NCBI GenBank assembly: GCA_014729495.1
Contig: WJJV01000054.1
Location: 1 to 13,067 of the forward strand
DNA length: 13,067 bases
Direction: 5' to 3'
DNA from: Candidatus Woesearchaeota archaeon
GTDB lineage: Archaea > Nanobdellota > Nanobdellia > Woesearchaeales > UBA12501
Shown: piece after piece, positions 11,892 through 13,067 of the stretch
Numbering within the stretch: the first letter of the stretch is position 1
Layout: each line of letters starts with the position of its first letter
Translations under genes and position numbers: made by a program
Notes under the pieces: model-generated
Database searches by the model: none
The model's input: the letters and a program-made list of their open reading frames with translations, nothing else
What the model was told of the DNA's origin: nothing

Positions 11892-11911
11892 CTGCACACT
11901 ACTGCACACTA
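11892..11911 (+). repeat. Exact tandem duplication of a 10-bp unit
   Basis: CTGCACACTA occurs twice head to tail with no spacer, 37 bp upstream of the radical SAM TATA box. Ten base pairs is about one helical turn, so a protein bound to each copy would lie on the same face of the DNA. Confidence 0.6.
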
Positions 11912-11924
11912 TAAAATTCACTGG

Positions 11925-11943
11925 ACACAGGACATGCCTGTGT
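11925..11943. promoter_or_regulatory. Inverted repeat abutting the radical SAM TATA box
   Basis: ACACAGG - ACATG - CCTGTGT, perfect 7-bp arms with a 5-nt centre, ending 4 bp before the TATA element and so covering the usual BRE position. A protein bound here would block or help TFB/TBP loading. Confidence 0.55.
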
Positions 11944-11947
11944 GAGG

Positions 11948-11955
11948 TATATAAA
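11948..11955 (+). promoter_or_regulatory. TATA box for the radical SAM gene
   Basis: TATATAAA within GGTATATAAACC, centred 28 bp before the first ATG at 11980. No Shine-Dalgarno sequence precedes the ATG, so the message is probably leaderless. Confidence 0.7.
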
Positions 11956-11979
11956 CCAGTATCCATATAATAAAATATC

Positions 11980-13067
11980 ATGATGGATGCTGTATCAAAA
12001 ATAAAGACTCTTGGAGCAGGAGCAAGGTTTGACAGCTGCGGCTGCTCTACCTGCATTAAGTCAGATGACAGGATCCCAAAAACACCTCTCCAGCATGCGA
12101 TATATGAAGCTAATGGAGAAGGTGGGATGAAGACAAAGCTTTTCAAGACCCTGATGACGAACTCATGCTCTTATGACTGCAGGTACTGCAATAATTCCTC
12201 ATCCTGCAGGAGGAGATCTGCAAAAGCAGAATACACTCCAGAAGAGCTTGCAAGGACATTCAAGGCATTGTACAATGACGGCAGTGTACATGGGCTGTTC
12301 TTAAGCTCAGGCATAATGCCTGATGCAGATACTGCAGGAGAGAGGATAGTAAGGGCAGCAGAGATAATACGGAGGAAATACAAGTTCAGAGGATACATCC
12401 ATCTAAAGGTCCTGCCAGGAGAGAATTATGATCTTGTGAAGAGATCAGCAGAGCTTGCCACAAGAGTGAGCATAAATATAGAGGCTCCGAACAAGTCCAG
12501 GATGAGCAGCCTTTCATCTGCAAAAGAGTACAGGAGCGACATGCTGAGGAGACAAGGATGGATAAGAAAGCTTGTGAAGAGATGTGATGTACAGGCTGGC
12601 CAGACAACTCAGATGGTTATAGGAGCAGAGGATGAGACTGATGAAGAGATACTTAAGATGGTTGATTGGGAGTATGAGGAGATGGATCTTCAGAGGATAT
12701 ACTTCAGCTCATTCTCTCCTGTTCAAGGCACATGTCTTGAGGCAAGGAAAGCAGCTGACCCAAAAAGGGAGTTCAGGCTGTACAACTGTGATTTCCTTCT
12801 CAGAAAATATGGATACAATGCAAAAGAATTCAGGCAGATAATGGATGATGGCATGCTTCCAAGAGAGGATCCCAAGCTTGCCCTTGCGCGGATGAGCTTT
12901 GAAGGACATATTGATGTCAATGACATCACAAAAGAAGAGCTTATGAGGATACCCGGCATAGGTCCTAAGTCTGCGATGAACATCTTGAAGATGAGGAACT
13001 CAGGAAGCAGGCTAGAGACAAAGAAACAGCTGAAGAAATGCGGTGTTGTCCTCAACAGGGCTCTGCC
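11980..13067 (+). CDS. Putative DNA modification/repair radical SAM protein, 3' end beyond window
   Basis: The frame stays open to the last base, so 362 codons of a longer gene are visible. It fits the radical SAM family annotated as putative DNA modification/repair protein (TIGR03916 type, often linked to a uracil-DNA glycosylase-like gene). N-terminal FDSCGCSTC (17-25) adds a cysteine cluster, TNSCSYDCRYC (60-70; Cys63, Cys67, Cys70) binds the radical SAM iron-sulfur cluster, and GLFLSSGI (105-112), GYIHLKVLPG (138-147) and VSINIEAP (173-180) are strong family stretches. RIPGIGPKSAMNIL (333-346) is a helix-hairpin-helix for DNA binding. The reaction is not known to me. Two ATGs stand side by side (11980, 11983); the TATA distance suits either as a leaderless start. 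The upstream 130 bp hold several repeats. If the usual partner exists it should be just outside the window. Confidence 0.9.
   Translation, partial: MMDAVSKIKTLGAGARFDSCGCSTCIKSDDRIPKTPLQHAIYEANGEGGMKTKLFKTLMTNSCSYDCRYCNNSSSCRRRSAKAEYTPEELARTFKALYNDGSVHGLFLSSGIMPDADTAGERIVRAAEIIRRKYKFRGYIHLKVLPGENYDLVKRSAELATRVSINIEAPNKSRMSSLSSAKEYRSDMLRRQGWIRKLVKRCDVQAGQTTQMVIGAEDETDEEILKMVDWEYEEMDLQRIYFSSFSPVQGTCLEARKAADPKREFRLYNCDFLLRKYGYNAKEFRQIMDDGMLPREDPKLALARMSFEGHIDVNDITKEELMRIPGIGPKSAMNILKMRNSGSRLETKKQLKKCGVVLNRAL

Noticed and set aside
11861..11943. CRISPR fragment or mobile-element end in the radical SAM upstream region
   Set aside because: The repeats are 7-10 bp, of three different sequences, without regular spacers, and no cas gene or transposase is nearby; regulatory sites fit better.
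11742..12146. 134-codon minus-strand frame across the intergenic repeats and the front of the radical SAM gene
   Set aside because: It runs antisense to the N-terminal cysteine and radical SAM motifs and through the promoter of that gene; no coding features.

Overview
The window looks like a piece of an archaeal chromosome, most likely from a small-genome anaerobe of the DPANN type (Woesearchaeota/Pacearchaeota-like). The direct signs are archaeal TATA boxes about 25 bp ahead of predicted transcription starts, several promoters placed so that the mRNA would be leaderless, GGTGA/GGAGG ribosome binding sites on internal operon genes, heavy AGG/AGA arginine codon use, and archaeal families (TrmB regulator, short TraB protein, archaeal-type site-2-protease homologue, stand-alone PRC-barrel). 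The lineage is an inference from gene content. No rRNA, tRNA, CRISPR array, transposase or phage gene is visible.

Layout. Positions 1-2144 (+) hold the end of an anaerobic class III ribonucleotide reductase gene (nrdD), a CPRC redoxin and the activase nrdG, overlapping or 1 nt apart. A dCTP deaminase (2240-2812) and a YHS-domain/DUF318 metal permease (2862-4028) follow. The minus-strand block 4038-7413 holds a DEDDy exonuclease, then a three-gene run (site-2-protease-like membrane protein, small four-helix membrane protein, metallo-beta-lactamase hydrolase, transcribed in that order), then a short TraB protein. A PRC-barrel gene (7536-7811, +) meets an unrecognised 458-residue gene (7808-9184, -) with a 4-nt overlap of stop codons. 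At 9365-11239 (+) a TrmB-type regulator, a lipid/diacylglycerol-type kinase and a two-helix membrane protein form an operon. A conserved-looking unknown gene lies at 11263-11745 (-). From 11980 to the end of the window (+) runs a radical SAM protein of the putative DNA modification/repair family with a C-terminal helix-hairpin-helix; it is cut by the window edge.

How the genes fit together. The first four genes serve anaerobic deoxynucleotide supply: NrdD reduces ribonucleotides, NrdG makes its glycyl radical, the redoxin is a likely electron donor, and Dcd feeds dUTP/dTTP synthesis. The TrmB-kinase-membrane protein operon suggests regulated membrane lipid phosphorylation. The rest are single housekeeping or uncharacterised genes.

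Most worth a second look: (1) the site-2-protease homologue has lost the whole HExxH zinc motif (YLSAQ in its place) but keeps the PPLDG motif, so it looks like a pseudoprotease in an operon with a hydrolase that has all its metal ligands; (2) the 234-bp gap upstream of the radical SAM gene carries a palindrome, an exact 10-bp tandem duplication and an inverted repeat touching the TATA element; (3) the unrecognised 458-residue protein; (4) the TrmB-lipid kinase operon with a 24-bp inverted repeat between it and the divergent orphan gene.
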